Shown one piece after another: positions 42,381 through 51,172 of a stretch of 64,000 nucleotides of DNA. Origin of the DNA: Vulcanimicrobiota bacterium (lineage in GTDB: Bacteria > Vulcanimicrobiota > Vulcanimicrobiia > Vulcanimicrobiales > Vulcanimicrobiaceae); the NCBI GenBank assembly GCA_003161435.1, contig PMOS01000031.1:62001-126000 (forward strand), in the 5' to 3' direction. The notes under the pieces were generated by a model, which was not told the origin of the DNA, searched no databases, and saw nothing but the letters and a program-made list of their open reading frames with translations. Every line of letters begins with the position of its first letter. Position 1 is the first letter of the stretch. Position numbers and translations under genes: made by a program.

Positions 42381-43084
42381 TCGACCATCGCTGCGCCGTC
42401 GCGGTCGACCACGACGAGGCGGTCGCGCAGAGCTTCGCAGCCGGCGGAGCGGTTCACATCCGCGGTGCGCTCGATCCCGCTCTCATCGCCGACGTGCACG
42501 CGGCGGCCGACGCGGTTTTTCGGCACTGGTCCGAGCTTGCCGCGACGGGTCTTCTGCCAGCGGAGTTCGAGGCGCCGCTGAAGCGCCGGTACGTTCCGTT
42601 GGCACAGTTGCCCGACGTGGCGGAACGTCTGAACGCGTCGCTTCAGCCCTTCCGCGATCTGGCGCTACCATATCTGGGCAAGGAGCCGGAGATCGAGCCG
42701 AACAGCCATGTCCGCTCGATCGTGCTCGAGCGCGCCGACGCGCATCTGCCGTTCCACCAAGACCAAACGATCCTCGGATGCAGGCTGCTCAACATCTGGA
42801 TCCCGCTCGATCCCTGCGGGCGCGACGCGCCGGGGCTGGAGGTCGTCTGGGAAAGTTGGCGCGAGCTCTTGCAACCAGCGCCGGCCGAAGATGCGCGGTT
42901 TCCGGTCGAGCGCGTGCGCCTCGATCCCGCGACGGTCGTCGGTCGCTATGGCGAGGACGCGTGTTGGCGACCGGAGTTTCGCGTCGGCGACGCAATGGTG
43001 TTCGCCGGCGCGACGATCCACCGAACCTACGTGACCCCGCACATGACCGCCAACCGAATGAGCGTCGAGATTCGCTTGATTTAG
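42377..43084 (+). CDS. phytanoyl-CoA dioxygenase (PhyH)-family Fe(II)/2-oxoglutarate oxygenase
   Basis: 235 residues. The double-stranded beta-helix oxygenase motifs are visible: FHQDQ (His-x-Asp of the iron triad), IHRTYVTP (distal His), and an Arg after it (RMSVEIRL) for 2-oxoglutarate. The substrate is unknown; the position after a glycosyltransferase and a sulfotransferase suggests hydroxylation of a glycan or a sugar nucleotide. A second PhyH-like gene sits in the other glycan region at 60359. Convergent with, and overlapping by 4 bp, the next gene. Confidence 0.87.
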   Translation: MIDHRCAVAVDHDEAVAQSFAAGGAVHIRGALDPALIADVHAAADAVFRHWSELAATGLLPAEFEAPLKRRYVPLAQLPDVAERLNASLQPFRDLALPYLGKEPEIEPNSHVRSIVLERADAHLPFHQDQTILGCRLLNIWIPLDPCGRDAPGLEVVWESWRELLQPAPAEDARFPVERVRLDPATVVGRYGEDACWRPEFRVGDAMVFAGATIHRTYVTPHMTANRMSVEIRLI

Positions 43085-43920
43085 CGGGTGGCGAGCGGGG
43101 GTGCGATCGGGACGGGTTCGGTTGCGGTGTAGGCTGCGACCGCGGCGTCGAACGCGGCGAGGTCCGGAGCGCCATGCTTCGCATCATTCAGCAGGCGGTA
43201 CGTTCGCGCGATCAGCGCCTGGTGCTCGTCCGCCGTATCGGCAACAACCGCCGCGTGATGGTCGAGACTCGGCGACAGGAACGCGTTCACCGCGTCGGAT
43301 CGCCGATCGAACAACGGCAAGCTCAGGTCGAGGCGCTCGATGCACGACGCGATCACTGCGCGCCAGTCGAACATCAGATCTTCGTATGCGACGAAGACGC
43401 GCGGGAAGCCGCGCGCGTCCCGTTCGGCGACGAGGTTATACTTCAGCCACAGCGCGTTGGACTGCGCGGCCGACAGCTCGTCGCGCACCGCCAGCGACGC
43501 TGCTACGGACTCCGGCCGGCGAAACACGTGGACGATCTTCGTTACGAACCCGATCAAGGACGCGGCATCCGCCCAATAGGGCAGGAGCATCGAGATCCGC
43601 GGATCCTTCACCACCAGCGGCCCGTCGCTTTCGAATCCGGCTGCCAACACGCCCGCGATGTCGGCCACGAAGCGCCGGCTCTCGGCGGACGCCGCATCGT
43701 AGCGCGCCGGCACCGTGGCGTCGTACCATGACGATGCGCGCTCGGAGAGGAACCGGTCGTTCACGGCGATGGAGAGCGCGGGCTCCCAGTAGCCGGTCGG
43801 GTTCCCGTGGTTCGCGGCGATTGGGGCGAGCGGCAGCGCTGCGCCGCACAGCGACAGGACGCGCGTCAACGCCGACGTTCCACTGCGGCCCATGCCGACG
43901 ACGAAGATCGCGTCCCTCAT
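43081..43920 (-). CDS. sulfotransferase-family protein
   Basis: 279 residues. PAPS loop VVGMGRSGTSALTRVLSLCG at residues 7-26, a 3'-phosphate segment VTKIVHVFRRPESVAASL at about 132-150, and WLKYNLVAERDARGF. It differs from the sulfotransferase at 41496 and is closer to those often linked to capsule or O-antigen genes. It is the last gene of the leftward deoxysugar operon, with its start overlapping the methyltransferase stop (ATGA). Confidence 0.86.
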   Translation of the reverse strand: MRDAIFVVGMGRSGTSALTRVLSLCGAALPLAPIAANHGNPTGYWEPALSIAVNDRFLSERASSWYDATVPARYDAASAESRRFVADIAGVLAAGFESDGPLVVKDPRISMLLPYWADAASLIGFVTKIVHVFRRPESVAASLAVRDELSAAQSNALWLKYNLVAERDARGFPRVFVAYEDLMFDWRAVIASCIERLDLSLPLFDRRSDAVNAFLSPSLDHHAAVVADTADEHQALIARTYRLLNDAKHGAPDLAAFDAAVAAYTATEPVPIAPPLATR

Positions 43921-45149
43921 GGGTCGAGGGTCAGGCTCGGGACCGCGATCACGAAACGACCGCCCCACGAGCGCACGGCGGCCATCTGCTCGACGATCTC
44001 GGCGGTCAGGTTCCACGGAAGGATCAACACGTAGTCCGGACGGCGTTCGCTCAGCCGATCGACCGCTTCGATCGGCAGCCGGCTGCCGGGGAGCAGATGG
44101 CCTTGCTTGTGCGGGTTGCGGTCGACGACGAACTCGACCAGGTCGCTGCGAATGCCGCAATAGTTGAGCAGCGTGTTCCCCTTCGCGGCCGCGCCGTACG
44201 CGGCGACCCGCTTGCCGCGCTCCGCAGCGTCGATCAAGAAGCGCAGCAGGTCGTTCTTGATCTTGCGCACGCGCGGCGCGAACGCGCGATACGTGTCGAG
44301 GTCCGCCAAGCCGGCGGCGAGCTCGAGACGCCGCAACTCGTCGACCTCCGGCGCCGGGCCGCGCGCCGATTCGGCGTGCGCGACCCACAGCCGCAGCGAG
44401 CCGCCGTGGGTGGAGATGCGATCGACGTCGACGACGGCGAGCGCGTGCGCGGCGAAGACCGGTTCGAGCGCCAGCAACGACAAGTAGCTGAAATGCTCGT
44501 GATAGATCGTGTCGAACTGCGTTTGCTCCAGCAGCGGGACGAGGTGCGGGAACTCGAACGTCGCGACGCCGTCGTCGGCCAGCAGGCGCCGAAAGCCTTC
44601 GACGAAATCGTGGATGTCGGGGACGTGCGCGAGAACGTTGTTGGCCAGCATCATGTCGGCGCGACCGTGCTCGTCCGCGATGCGGCTCGCCTCTTCGGCG
44701 CCGAAGAACGCCGTGCGCGTGCGCACCCCGTTGCGCCGTGCTTCGCCGGCGACGTTTGCAGCAGGCTCGACGCCGAGCACCGGGACGCCGCGCTCGACGA
44801 ACGATTTGAGCAGGTACCCGTCGTTGCTGGCGATCTCGACCACCAGCGAGCGGTCACCGAGCCCCAGCCGCTCGACCGACGCCGCCACGTGCGCGGTGCA
44901 GTGATCGAGCCATGACGTCGAGTACGACGAGAAGTACGCGTAGTTGCCGAAGATCTTCTCGGGCGACGCGAAAACGCCGAGTTGGACGAAGAAGCACCGC
45001 GCGCACACCATCGGGTGCAGCGGGTAGAACGCCTCCGCGGCGTCCGACATTGCGCGCGGGACATAGGCGTTCGACAGCGGCTGGACGCCGAGGTCGACCA
45101 GCGACTCGCTTACGACGGCGCCGCAGCCGCGGCAGATCAGGCTCGGCAC
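43917..45149 (-). CDS. NDP-sugar C-methyltransferase, class I SAM-dependent (TylCIII/NovU type)
   Basis: 410 residues in the three-part layout of deoxysugar C-methyltransferases: an N-terminal zinc knuckle (CRGCG ... CARC), a central SAM domain (VVEIASNDGYLLKSF, GVEPAANVA, ADMMLANNVLAHVPDIHDFV), and a C-terminal domain (KGNTLLNYCGI, DRNPHKQGHLLPGSRLPI). TIYHEHFSYLSLLAL is the conserved active-site block. It would put a branched methyl group, usually at C3, on a 4-keto-6-deoxysugar. The GTG at 45149 overlaps the upstream dehydratase gene by 13 bp. Confidence 0.9.
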   Translation of the reverse strand: MPSLICRGCGAVVSESLVDLGVQPLSNAYVPRAMSDAAEAFYPLHPMVCARCFFVQLGVFASPEKIFGNYAYFSSYSTSWLDHCTAHVAASVERLGLGDRSLVVEIASNDGYLLKSFVERGVPVLGVEPAANVAGEARRNGVRTRTAFFGAEEASRIADEHGRADMMLANNVLAHVPDIHDFVEGFRRLLADDGVATFEFPHLVPLLEQTQFDTIYHEHFSYLSLLALEPVFAAHALAVVDVDRISTHGGSLRLWVAHAESARGPAPEVDELRRLELAAGLADLDTYRAFAPRVRKIKNDLLRFLIDAAERGKRVAAYGAAAKGNTLLNYCGIRSDLVEFVVDRNPHKQGHLLPGSRLPIEAVDRLSERRPDYVLILPWNLTAEIVEQMAAVRSWGGRFVIAVPSLTLDP

Positions 45150-46198
45150 GCCGGCTCCTCGTACGCGTCGAGATCCGCGTCGCACAGCGCGCGCGCATCG
45201 GCACCGTCGGCCCAGCCGCGGTACCAGGATGCGGTACGCCGGCAGGCTTCGTCGAGGCCGAAGCGCGGCACGATGCCGAGCTCGCCCGCGGCCTTGGTAG
45301 CGTCGAGCCGCAACACGGCGGCCTCCTCGACCTGCGCAGCGGGTTCGCGGGTCCACGACGGCTCGCGCCCCCAAGCCGCATACATTCGATCGACCACCTC
45401 CGCTACGGTGCGATGATCCTCGTCGCGCGGGCCGACGTTGTAGGCGCTCGCGACCGAGCGATCCCCTTCGCTCAACCGTTCGGCGACGCTGAGGTACGCG
45501 CGGAGCGGTTCGAGCACGTGCTGCCACGGGCGAACTGCCTCGGGATAGCGCAGCACGACCGGAACGTCGTCGCGCAGCGCTTGCACGACATCGGGGATCA
45601 GGCGGTCGCGCGACCAATCACCGCCGCCGATCACGTTTCCCGCCCGCACCGTGGCGAGCAGCGGTCCGTCGCCGAAGTACGACGCGCGGTACGAAGCCGC
45701 CACGAGCTCCTGGGCCGCTTTGCTCGCGCTGTAGGGATCGCGGCCGCCCAGCGCGTCGTCCTCGCGATATCCTCGGTCGAGGCCGCGGTTCTCATAGCAC
45801 TTGTCCGACGTCACGACGACGATCGCGCAGACGCCGGTCTGCTCGTGGGCCGCATCGAGCACCGCCGCGGTTCCGACGACGTTGATCTCCCACGTCTCGC
45901 GCGGCGCCGCGTACGAGACGCGGACGATCGCCTGAGCGGCGAGATGCAGCACGACGTCGGGCCGCACGCGCGCCATCGTACGGCGCACCGCCTCCGCGTC
46001 GCGCACGTCGCCGATCGTCGAGTCGACGACGTCGGCCAGCCGTAGCTCCGCGAACAAGTTCGGGCGCTCGGGCTCGGGCGCCAGCGCGAAGCCGGCGACC
46101 CGCGCGCCGCGGCGCGCCAGCCACCAGGCCAGCCACGCGCCTTTGAAGCCCGTGTGGCCGGTGACCAGGACGCGGCGGCCCTCCCATCGATCGCTCAT
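45137..46198 (-). CDS. rfbG: CDP-glucose 4,6-dehydratase-like SDR
   Basis: 353 residues. The opening WEGRRVLVTGHTGFKGAWLAWWLA is characteristic of RfbG. Further marks: VLHLAAQAIVRVSYAAPRET, VTSDKCYENR, PYSASKAAQEL (Tyr-x-x-x-Lys), GNVIGGGDWSRDRLIPDVV and RPWQHVLEPL. It makes CDP-4-dehydro-6-deoxy-glucose in pathways to 3,6-dideoxy or branched sugars. No cytidylyltransferase (RfbF) gene is in this operon, so either it is elsewhere or the enzyme uses the dTDP-sugar. The start ATG 46198 was chosen because residues upstream of it belong to spacer. Confidence 0.88.
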   Translation of the reverse strand: MSDRWEGRRVLVTGHTGFKGAWLAWWLARRGARVAGFALAPEPERPNLFAELRLADVVDSTIGDVRDAEAVRRTMARVRPDVVLHLAAQAIVRVSYAAPRETWEINVVGTAAVLDAAHEQTGVCAIVVVTSDKCYENRGLDRGYREDDALGGRDPYSASKAAQELVAASYRASYFGDGPLLATVRAGNVIGGGDWSRDRLIPDVVQALRDDVPVVLRYPEAVRPWQHVLEPLRAYLSVAERLSEGDRSVASAYNVGPRDEDHRTVAEVVDRMYAAWGREPSWTREPAAQVEEAAVLRLDATKAAGELGIVPRFGLDEACRRTASWYRGWADGADARALCDADLDAYEEPACRA

Positions 46199-46218
46199 CG
46201 CAAAGGTTCGATTCTCGG

Positions 46219-47250
46219 TCAGTAGATCGACGCGAAATCCCGCTGGCCGGCGTGGACTTCCTCGAGCACGCTCATCCAGGCGATGTTGTACCAGCGCGGG
46301 TTCGCCAGCCAACCGACGTCGTCCAGTGGCAGCTTCGCGAGCATGACGTCGATCGACTCGAGCACGGTGACGGCGGGCGTGAAGCCCAGCCGCTGCGTCA
46401 TCTTCAGGTTCGACATCCGGTAGTCACGGACGAGCTTGGGCAGCGGCGCCTCTTGCAGCTCGACGCGCCGGCCGTGGAGCGAGAGCGAGCCGGCGACGAG
46501 CATCGCGAGCTGCCGCACCTGATAGTTTTCCTGCATCACGTTGAAGATCTCGCCGCCGACGGCGTCGAGCGGCGCGGTCAGACACGAAATATGAGCACGC
46601 CCGACATCGCTCACGTCGACCAGCGGGCGCCATTGCCAACCGCCACCGTGCAAATAGAGCTTGCCCGCGGTGACGGCGTCTTTGAGAAAGGTGTTCACGA
46701 CCAAATCGAAGCGCATCCGCGCCGACCAGCCGTAGACGGTGCCTTGGCGCAGGATCGTCGGCGCGAACCCGCTGCCGCTCAGCCGCAGCAGGGCGTCCTC
46801 ACCGTACTTCTTCGAGATCGAATAGGCACCGCGCGGTTGAACCTCGGTCAGCTCGTCGAACATCCCGGGGCCGATGCCGTCGTACAGCGACGCCGACGAA
46901 CCGAACACGAAGCGTTCGATGCCGCGCTTCCGGCAGGCTTCCGCGAGCCGTTCGGTCGCAATCGCGTTCATCTTCCAGTTCGCGGTCGGGTTGTACTCGG
47001 CGGTGGGATCGTTCGACAGGCCGGCGAGATGCGACACCGCGTCGATGCCGTCGAGCCATTGTAGGTCGAGCTCGCGCACGTCGCCCGCGACGTGCGTCAG
47101 CCGTCCGTCGCTGCGGCCGGCGAGCGCGCGCAGCGGTCCGTCGCCGAAGAAAAAGCGATCGACCACGCGAACCGAGTCGCCGCGCTCGAGCAGTTGGCGG
47201 CACAGCTCCAAGCCGATATAGCCGCCGCCGCCGGTGACGAGGACGTGCAT
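46219..47250 (-). CDS. NAD-dependent epimerase/dehydratase (extended SDR)
   Basis: 343 residues. Cofactor motif VTGGGGYIGLELCRQLLERG, HLAGLSNDPTAEYNP, GSSASLYDG, a YSISKKYGED catalytic Tyr-x-x-x-Lys, and LRQGTVYGWSARMRFDLVVN. This SDR type is frequent in O-antigen and LPS loci and resembles those annotated as NDP-sugar epimerase or 4-reductase; the reaction cannot be fixed. It is separated by 4 bp from the rmlD-like gene. Confidence 0.86.
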   Translation of the reverse strand: MHVLVTGGGGYIGLELCRQLLERGDSVRVVDRFFFGDGPLRALAGRSDGRLTHVAGDVRELDLQWLDGIDAVSHLAGLSNDPTAEYNPTANWKMNAIATERLAEACRKRGIERFVFGSSASLYDGIGPGMFDELTEVQPRGAYSISKKYGEDALLRLSGSGFAPTILRQGTVYGWSARMRFDLVVNTFLKDAVTAGKLYLHGGGWQWRPLVDVSDVGRAHISCLTAPLDAVGGEIFNVMQENYQVRQLAMLVAGSLSLHGRRVELQEAPLPKLVRDYRMSNLKMTQRLGFTPAVTVLESIDVMLAKLPLDDVGWLANPRWYNIAWMSVLEEVHAGQRDFASIY

Positions 47251-47254
47251 ATCG

Positions 47255-48142
47255 CTACGCGCCGCGCGCGGCTAGCCGCGACTGCCGCGCGGCCAAGAAC
47301 TCGTCGAGCGCCTCGTCCCACGACGGCAGCGGCGCGACACCGTCGCGCGACAGTGTCGCCGACTCCAGCGGCGAGTACATCGGCCGGCGCGTCCGGTTGC
47401 CGAGCGCGGCGTACGTCGTGGCCTCGAGCGGCGCATCGGCCAGCCCTGCCTTGCCGAACGCGGCGCGGACGAACTCGTACCACGAGCACGCGCCCGCGTT
47501 CACCACGTGGTGCGTGCCATACGCTTCGCGCTCGATGAGGTCGCGGATCGCGCGCGCGACGTGGGGCGCGTACGAAGGCGAGAACACCATGTCGTCGACC
47601 ATGCGCGTGGGCTCACCCTGCTCGGCTTGACGCAAGACCTTATCGATGAGCGTGTAGCCTTTGCTCGACGATCCGATCGTGCCGAAGACGCCGCTCGTGC
47701 GCACGATCCAATGCCGGTCGCCGTGCCGCCGGGTGAGCGACTCGCCGGCCGCCTTGGAAGCGCCGTAGGCGGTGAGCGGGTTCACCGCGTCGTCCTCGCG
47801 GTACGCGCGCCCCAGCTTCCCGTCGAACACGTAGTCGGTGCTGATCGTCGCGAAGCCGATGCCGCGCGCCGCGCACAACGCCGCCAAACGGTCGACGGCG
47901 AGCGCGTTGATCGCGAACGCCCGCTCGGGTTCGCGCTCGCACGTGTCGACGTGGTGAAACGCGCTGCAGTTGATCAACGCCCGCGGCCGGCGGTCGTCGA
48001 GCAGCGCCGCAAGCGCGCCGGCGTCCTCGATCGGCACGTCGGTGTGAGAGGGCGCGACAACCTCGCGATCGCGAAATGCGTCCCGCAGCGCCGATCCCAG
48101 CTGGCCGGAACCGCCCAAGATCGCGACGCGCTCCACCCTCAC
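47255..48142 (-). CDS. rmlD: dTDP-4-dehydrorhamnose reductase-like SDR
   Basis: 295 residues, RmlD size. Seen: VAILGGSGQLGSALRDAF, INCSAFHHVDTCEREPERA, ATISTDYVFDG, PLTAYGASKAAGE (Tyr-x-x-x-Lys) and WIVRTSGVFG. RmlD normally reduces dTDP-4-dehydro-L-rhamnose, but no rmlC 3,5-epimerase gene is present, so here it may reduce a different 4-keto sugar. The GTG at 48142 overlaps the rmlA stop. Confidence 0.87.
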   Translation of the reverse strand: MRVERVAILGGSGQLGSALRDAFRDREVVAPSHTDVPIEDAGALAALLDDRRPRALINCSAFHHVDTCEREPERAFAINALAVDRLAALCAARGIGFATISTDYVFDGKLGRAYREDDAVNPLTAYGASKAAGESLTRRHGDRHWIVRTSGVFGTIGSSSKGYTLIDKVLRQAEQGEPTRMVDDMVFSPSYAPHVARAIRDLIEREAYGTHHVVNAGACSWYEFVRAAFGKAGLADAPLEATTYAALGNRTRRPMYSPLESATLSRDGVAPLPSWDEALDEFLAARQSRLAARGA

Positions 48143-48879
48143 ACCGGAGTCAGTGATTTCTTCATCCGTTCCTCCGCGACGAGTTGCGCGGCGCGGTACA
48201 GCGATTCGAATTGGCCCGCGTCGGTCCACCACCCGTCGAGGACGTCGAAGTAGCACGTACCGGCCGCGATGTACGCGTTGTTGACGTCGGTGATCTCGAG
48301 CTCGCCGCGCACGGACGGCTTGAGATCGCGCGCGTAGTCGAAGACCCGGTTGTCGTACATGTAGATGCCCGTCACCGCGAAGCGGCTCTTGGGGATCTTG
48401 GGCTTCTCTTCGATCGCCGCGATCCGTTCGCCGTCGAAGTCGGCGACGCCGAACCGCTCGGGATCGTCGACCTCCTTGAGCAACAGGCGGCAGCCGGACT
48501 TTTGCTCCCGGAAGCGCTCGACGTACGACGCGATGCTGTTCTGCACGATGTTGTCGCCCAGAATCACGACGACCGGCTCGCCGCCGGCGAAATGCTCGCA
48601 CAGCTTGAGCGCGTCGGCGATCCCGCCTTCACCCTCTTGGTAGGTGTAGGCGATGTGCGGCAGGCCGAACTCGCGCCCGTTGCCGAGCAGCTTGAGGAAG
48701 TCGCCGGCGCTGTTCCCGCCGGTGACGATCATGATCTCGCGGATGCCGGCCTCGCACAACGTTTGCAGCGGGTAGTAGATCATCGGCCGGTCGTAGATCG
48801 GCAGCAGATGTTTGTTGGTGACTTTGGTGAGCGGTCGCAGCCGGGACCCCAGCCCACCTGCCAGGATGATTCCTTTCAT
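48139..48879 (-). CDS. rmlA: glucose-1-phosphate thymidylyltransferase
   Basis: 246 residues, the short RmlA form. Joins dTTP and glucose-1-phosphate to dTDP-glucose. Seen: GIILAGGLGSRLRPLTKVTN (nucleotide loop), KHLLPIYDRPMIYYPL, VVVILGDNIVQNS, EEKPKIPKSRFAVTGIYMYD, ELEITDVNNAYI and GWWTDAGQFESL. Start ATG 48879 with GGAAGG before it, 13 bp after rmlB. Confidence 0.94.
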   Translation of the reverse strand: MKGIILAGGLGSRLRPLTKVTNKHLLPIYDRPMIYYPLQTLCEAGIREIMIVTGGNSAGDFLKLLGNGREFGLPHIAYTYQEGEGGIADALKLCEHFAGGEPVVVILGDNIVQNSIASYVERFREQKSGCRLLLKEVDDPERFGVADFDGERIAAIEEKPKIPKSRFAVTGIYMYDNRVFDYARDLKPSVRGELEITDVNNAYIAAGTCYFDVLDGWWTDAGQFESLYRAAQLVAEERMKKSLTPV

Positions 48880-48892
48880 CGATCCTTCCTCG

Positions 48893-49909
48893 TCATCGCA
48901 GCGCGTATTGACGCCGGTAGTATTCGCGGAAATCGCCCGACTTGATCGGGCGCCACCAGTCCTCGCGCTGGTGGTACCACGCCACCGTCTCGGCCAATCC
49001 GGTGGCGAAGCCGACCGAGGGCGACCACCCCAGCGCGTGCGCTTTGGCGGCATCGAGCGCGTACCGGCGGTCGTGACCCGGCCGGTCGGTTACGTGACGC
49101 ACGCTGTCGTCGTACGAACGGCCGGCCAGCCGAATCAGTTCTTTGGTGATCTCCAGGTTCGTGCGGCTGTTGCCGCCGGCCAAGTTGTAGACTTCGCCCG
49201 GCGTTCCTTGCTCGAGCACGTGCGCGATGCCGCGCGCGTGGTCGTCGACGTGCAACCAGTCGCGCACCTGAAGCCCGTCGCCGTAGACCGGGACGCGCTC
49301 GCCTTCGACCAGGTTGGTGATGAACAGCGGGATCAGCTTCTCGGGATACTGGTAAGGGCCGTAGGTGTTCGAGCCGCGCGTGATCAGGACCGGGGTCTCG
49401 AACGTCGTGTGATAGGCCAGCACCTGAAGGTCGCCGCCCGCTTTCGAGGCGGCGTACGGACTGCGCGGCCGGATCGGGTCGGTTTCGCGCGACGCGCCGT
49501 GCTCGACGTCGCCGTACACTTCGTCGGTCGAGACCTGCAAGTAGCGGCTGATCTTGTGCCGGCGGACCGCCTCGAGCAGCACGTGCGTCCCCAGCACGTC
49601 GGTTCGGATGAACGCCTCGGGCTCGAGGATCGACCGGTCGACGTGCGTCTCGGCGGCGAAGTTCACGATCGCGTCGACGCCCTCCCCGATCGCCGCGTCC
49701 ACCCGGGCCGCATCGGCGATGTCGCCCCGCACGAAGCTGTAGCGGTGGTCGTGCGCCACCTCGGCGACGTTGGCCGGGTTCCCGGCGTAGGTCATCGAGT
49801 CCAGGACGGTCACCGCGACGTCCGCGCGCTCCCTCAGAACGAGCCGGACGAACGCCGAACCGATGAATCCCAGCCCCCCGGTCACGAGCCAGCGCCGATG
49901 TGCCACCAC
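48893..49909 (-). CDS. rmlB: dTDP-glucose 4,6-dehydratase
   Basis: 338 residues. Converts dTDP-glucose to dTDP-4-dehydro-6-deoxy-glucose with bound NAD. Seen: LVTGGLGFIGSAFVRLVL, NFAAETHVDRSI, QVSTDEVYGDV (Thr-Asp-Glu catalytic), PYAASKAGGDL (Tyr-x-x-x-Lys), TRGSNTYGPYQYPEKLIPLF and VRDWLHVDDHARGI. First gene of the leftward deoxysugar operon, divergent from the sigma factor gene. The start may be GTG 49909 or the adjacent GTG 49906; no strong ribosome site. Confidence 0.95.
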   Translation of the reverse strand: MVAHRRWLVTGGLGFIGSAFVRLVLRERADVAVTVLDSMTYAGNPANVAEVAHDHRYSFVRGDIADAARVDAAIGEGVDAIVNFAAETHVDRSILEPEAFIRTDVLGTHVLLEAVRRHKISRYLQVSTDEVYGDVEHGASRETDPIRPRSPYAASKAGGDLQVLAYHTTFETPVLITRGSNTYGPYQYPEKLIPLFITNLVEGERVPVYGDGLQVRDWLHVDDHARGIAHVLEQGTPGEVYNLAGGNSRTNLEITKELIRLAGRSYDDSVRHVTDRPGHDRRYALDAAKAHALGWSPSVGFATGLAETVAWYHQREDWWRPIKSGDFREYYRRQYALR

Positions 49910-49992
49910 GGGCCGCGGTGTTCGGGCACCCCAAAAAAGTCTCCCTTATGGGGCGGAAACTTCAGGCGCCGGCGGTAGTATGTGCGATCAGC

Positions 49993-50652
49993 ATGGCTGT
50001 CCAGCAGTCGGCCCCCGACATCACGGACGAACGGCTCGTCCAAGCGGTCCTCGACGGGGATCGCGACGCTTTCGGACATTTGGTCGAGCGTTACAAGCGA
50101 GGGATCGGCTCGTTCATCGGTGCCTCGGTTCGCCAGCCCAGCGACATCGCCGACCTCACGCAGGAGACGTTCTTGCGCGCCTATGCGCATTTGGGCACCT
50201 TCAACGCCGACCTGGGGCGCTTCTCGACCTGGCTCTACCACATCGCCCGGAACGTCGTACGGACGTTCCTGGGCCGCTCGCTGCGCCGTCCCGCGGTCGC
50301 CGAGCTGGCCGAAGAGCAGACGATCGAGAGCACCGTCGCCGACATCTCCCGCGATGCTGACCCGGCGGGCGGCGTTTTACGCGCCGAGGCCGAGGCCGAG
50401 GTCCGCGCCGCCTTGGCCGACCTCCCGGAGCGGACCCGGACCGTGTTAGCACTGCGCTTCTACGACAACATGGACTATCAGACGATCGCGTCGACGATGG
50501 GCCTCTCGCTGGGCAACGTCAAGACGCTGATCCACCGCGGCAAGCTCGCACTCGCGCATCGGTTGCGCGAGCGGGAGGCGACCGCCCAGGGAAACTGCGC
50601 AACCCGGATGTTCCGGGCGGTCGGGGGCTTCGGTGAGCTGCAACTCGTCTGA
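49993..50652 (+). CDS. ECF-type RNA polymerase sigma factor
   Basis: 219 residues. Region 2: DAFGHLVERYKRGIGSFIGA ... DIADLTQETFLRAYAHLGTF ... FSTWLYHIARNVVRTFL. Region 4: LPERTRTVLALRFYDNMDYQ, IASTMGLSLGNVKTLIHRGK. It directs RNA polymerase to an extracytoplasmic-stress regulon. The 3' end overlaps the anti-sigma gene by 20 bp, so the two are translationally coupled. ATG 49993 gives the usual N-terminus; the frame upstream is unlikely. Confidence 0.93.
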   Translation: MAVQQSAPDITDERLVQAVLDGDRDAFGHLVERYKRGIGSFIGASVRQPSDIADLTQETFLRAYAHLGTFNADLGRFSTWLYHIARNVVRTFLGRSLRRPAVAELAEEQTIESTVADISRDADPAGGVLRAEAEAEVRAALADLPERTRTVLALRFYDNMDYQTIASTMGLSLGNVKTLIHRGKLALAHRLREREATAQGNCATRMFRAVGGFGELQLV

Positions 50653-51172
50653 ACGACTCTTCGAAGGCTATCTCGACAACACGCTGGCGCCCGCCCAGCG
50701 CGCGCGACTCCTCGCGCACCTGAACGCGTGCGGCCGCTGCAAGGGCGTGCTCGACGAGCTGCGCGTCGTCGACGCACTTATCGCGTCACCGCGCCACGTC
50801 GAGCTGCCGGAGAACTTCACGTTTGCGACGATGGCCGAGGTTCGGTCGTTGCCGCGGCCGCACGCCTCGGCAGTCCCTGCGTACGCCTACCTCGTCTCGT
50901 ATCTCGCCGCCGCGTGGCTGCTGATCGGCGCTGGGTTTTTGCTGGCCTCCAGCACGATGCGGGCGTTCGGTGAGACGGCACTCGACGTGAGCGCCGGCGT
51001 CCTTCACACCATCGGGCCCATCGGTCACGCCGGTGCACGGCTGCTGGGCGACTTCGGGTCACTGGGCGCCATCTTCGGCGCGGCGATGCTGCTCGACGTC
51101 GCGGTCGCGTTCGCGTTGATCGCCGGTTTCGTCCTCATGCGGCCGCGCGTGGCGGAACGTTCCCGCTGGTGA
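50633..51172 (+). CDS. zinc-finger anti-sigma factor with membrane segments
   Basis: 179 residues. The N-terminal ZAS-type zinc motif is visible (HLNACGRCKGVLDEL: His-x3-Cys-x2-Cys) in a putative zinc-finger domain LFEGYLDNTLAPAQRARLLA. Two membrane helices follow (AYLVSYLAAAWLLIGAGFLL and AAMLLDVAVAFALIAGFVLM). It should hold the upstream sigma factor at the membrane. GTG start at 50633 inside the sigma gene; its stop overlaps the next start (GTGA). Confidence 0.87.
   Translation: MSCNSSERLFEGYLDNTLAPAQRARLLAHLNACGRCKGVLDELRVVDALIASPRHVELPENFTFATMAEVRSLPRPHASAVPAYAYLVSYLAAAWLLIGAGFLLASSTMRAFGETALDVSAGVLHTIGPIGHAGARLLGDFGSLGAIFGAAMLLDVAVAFALIAGFVLMRPRVAERSRW

Noticed and set aside
43101-44915. 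Rightward 604-codon frame opposite the sulfotransferase and C-methyltransferase
   Set aside because: Arg-rich, repetitive composition; antisense shadow.
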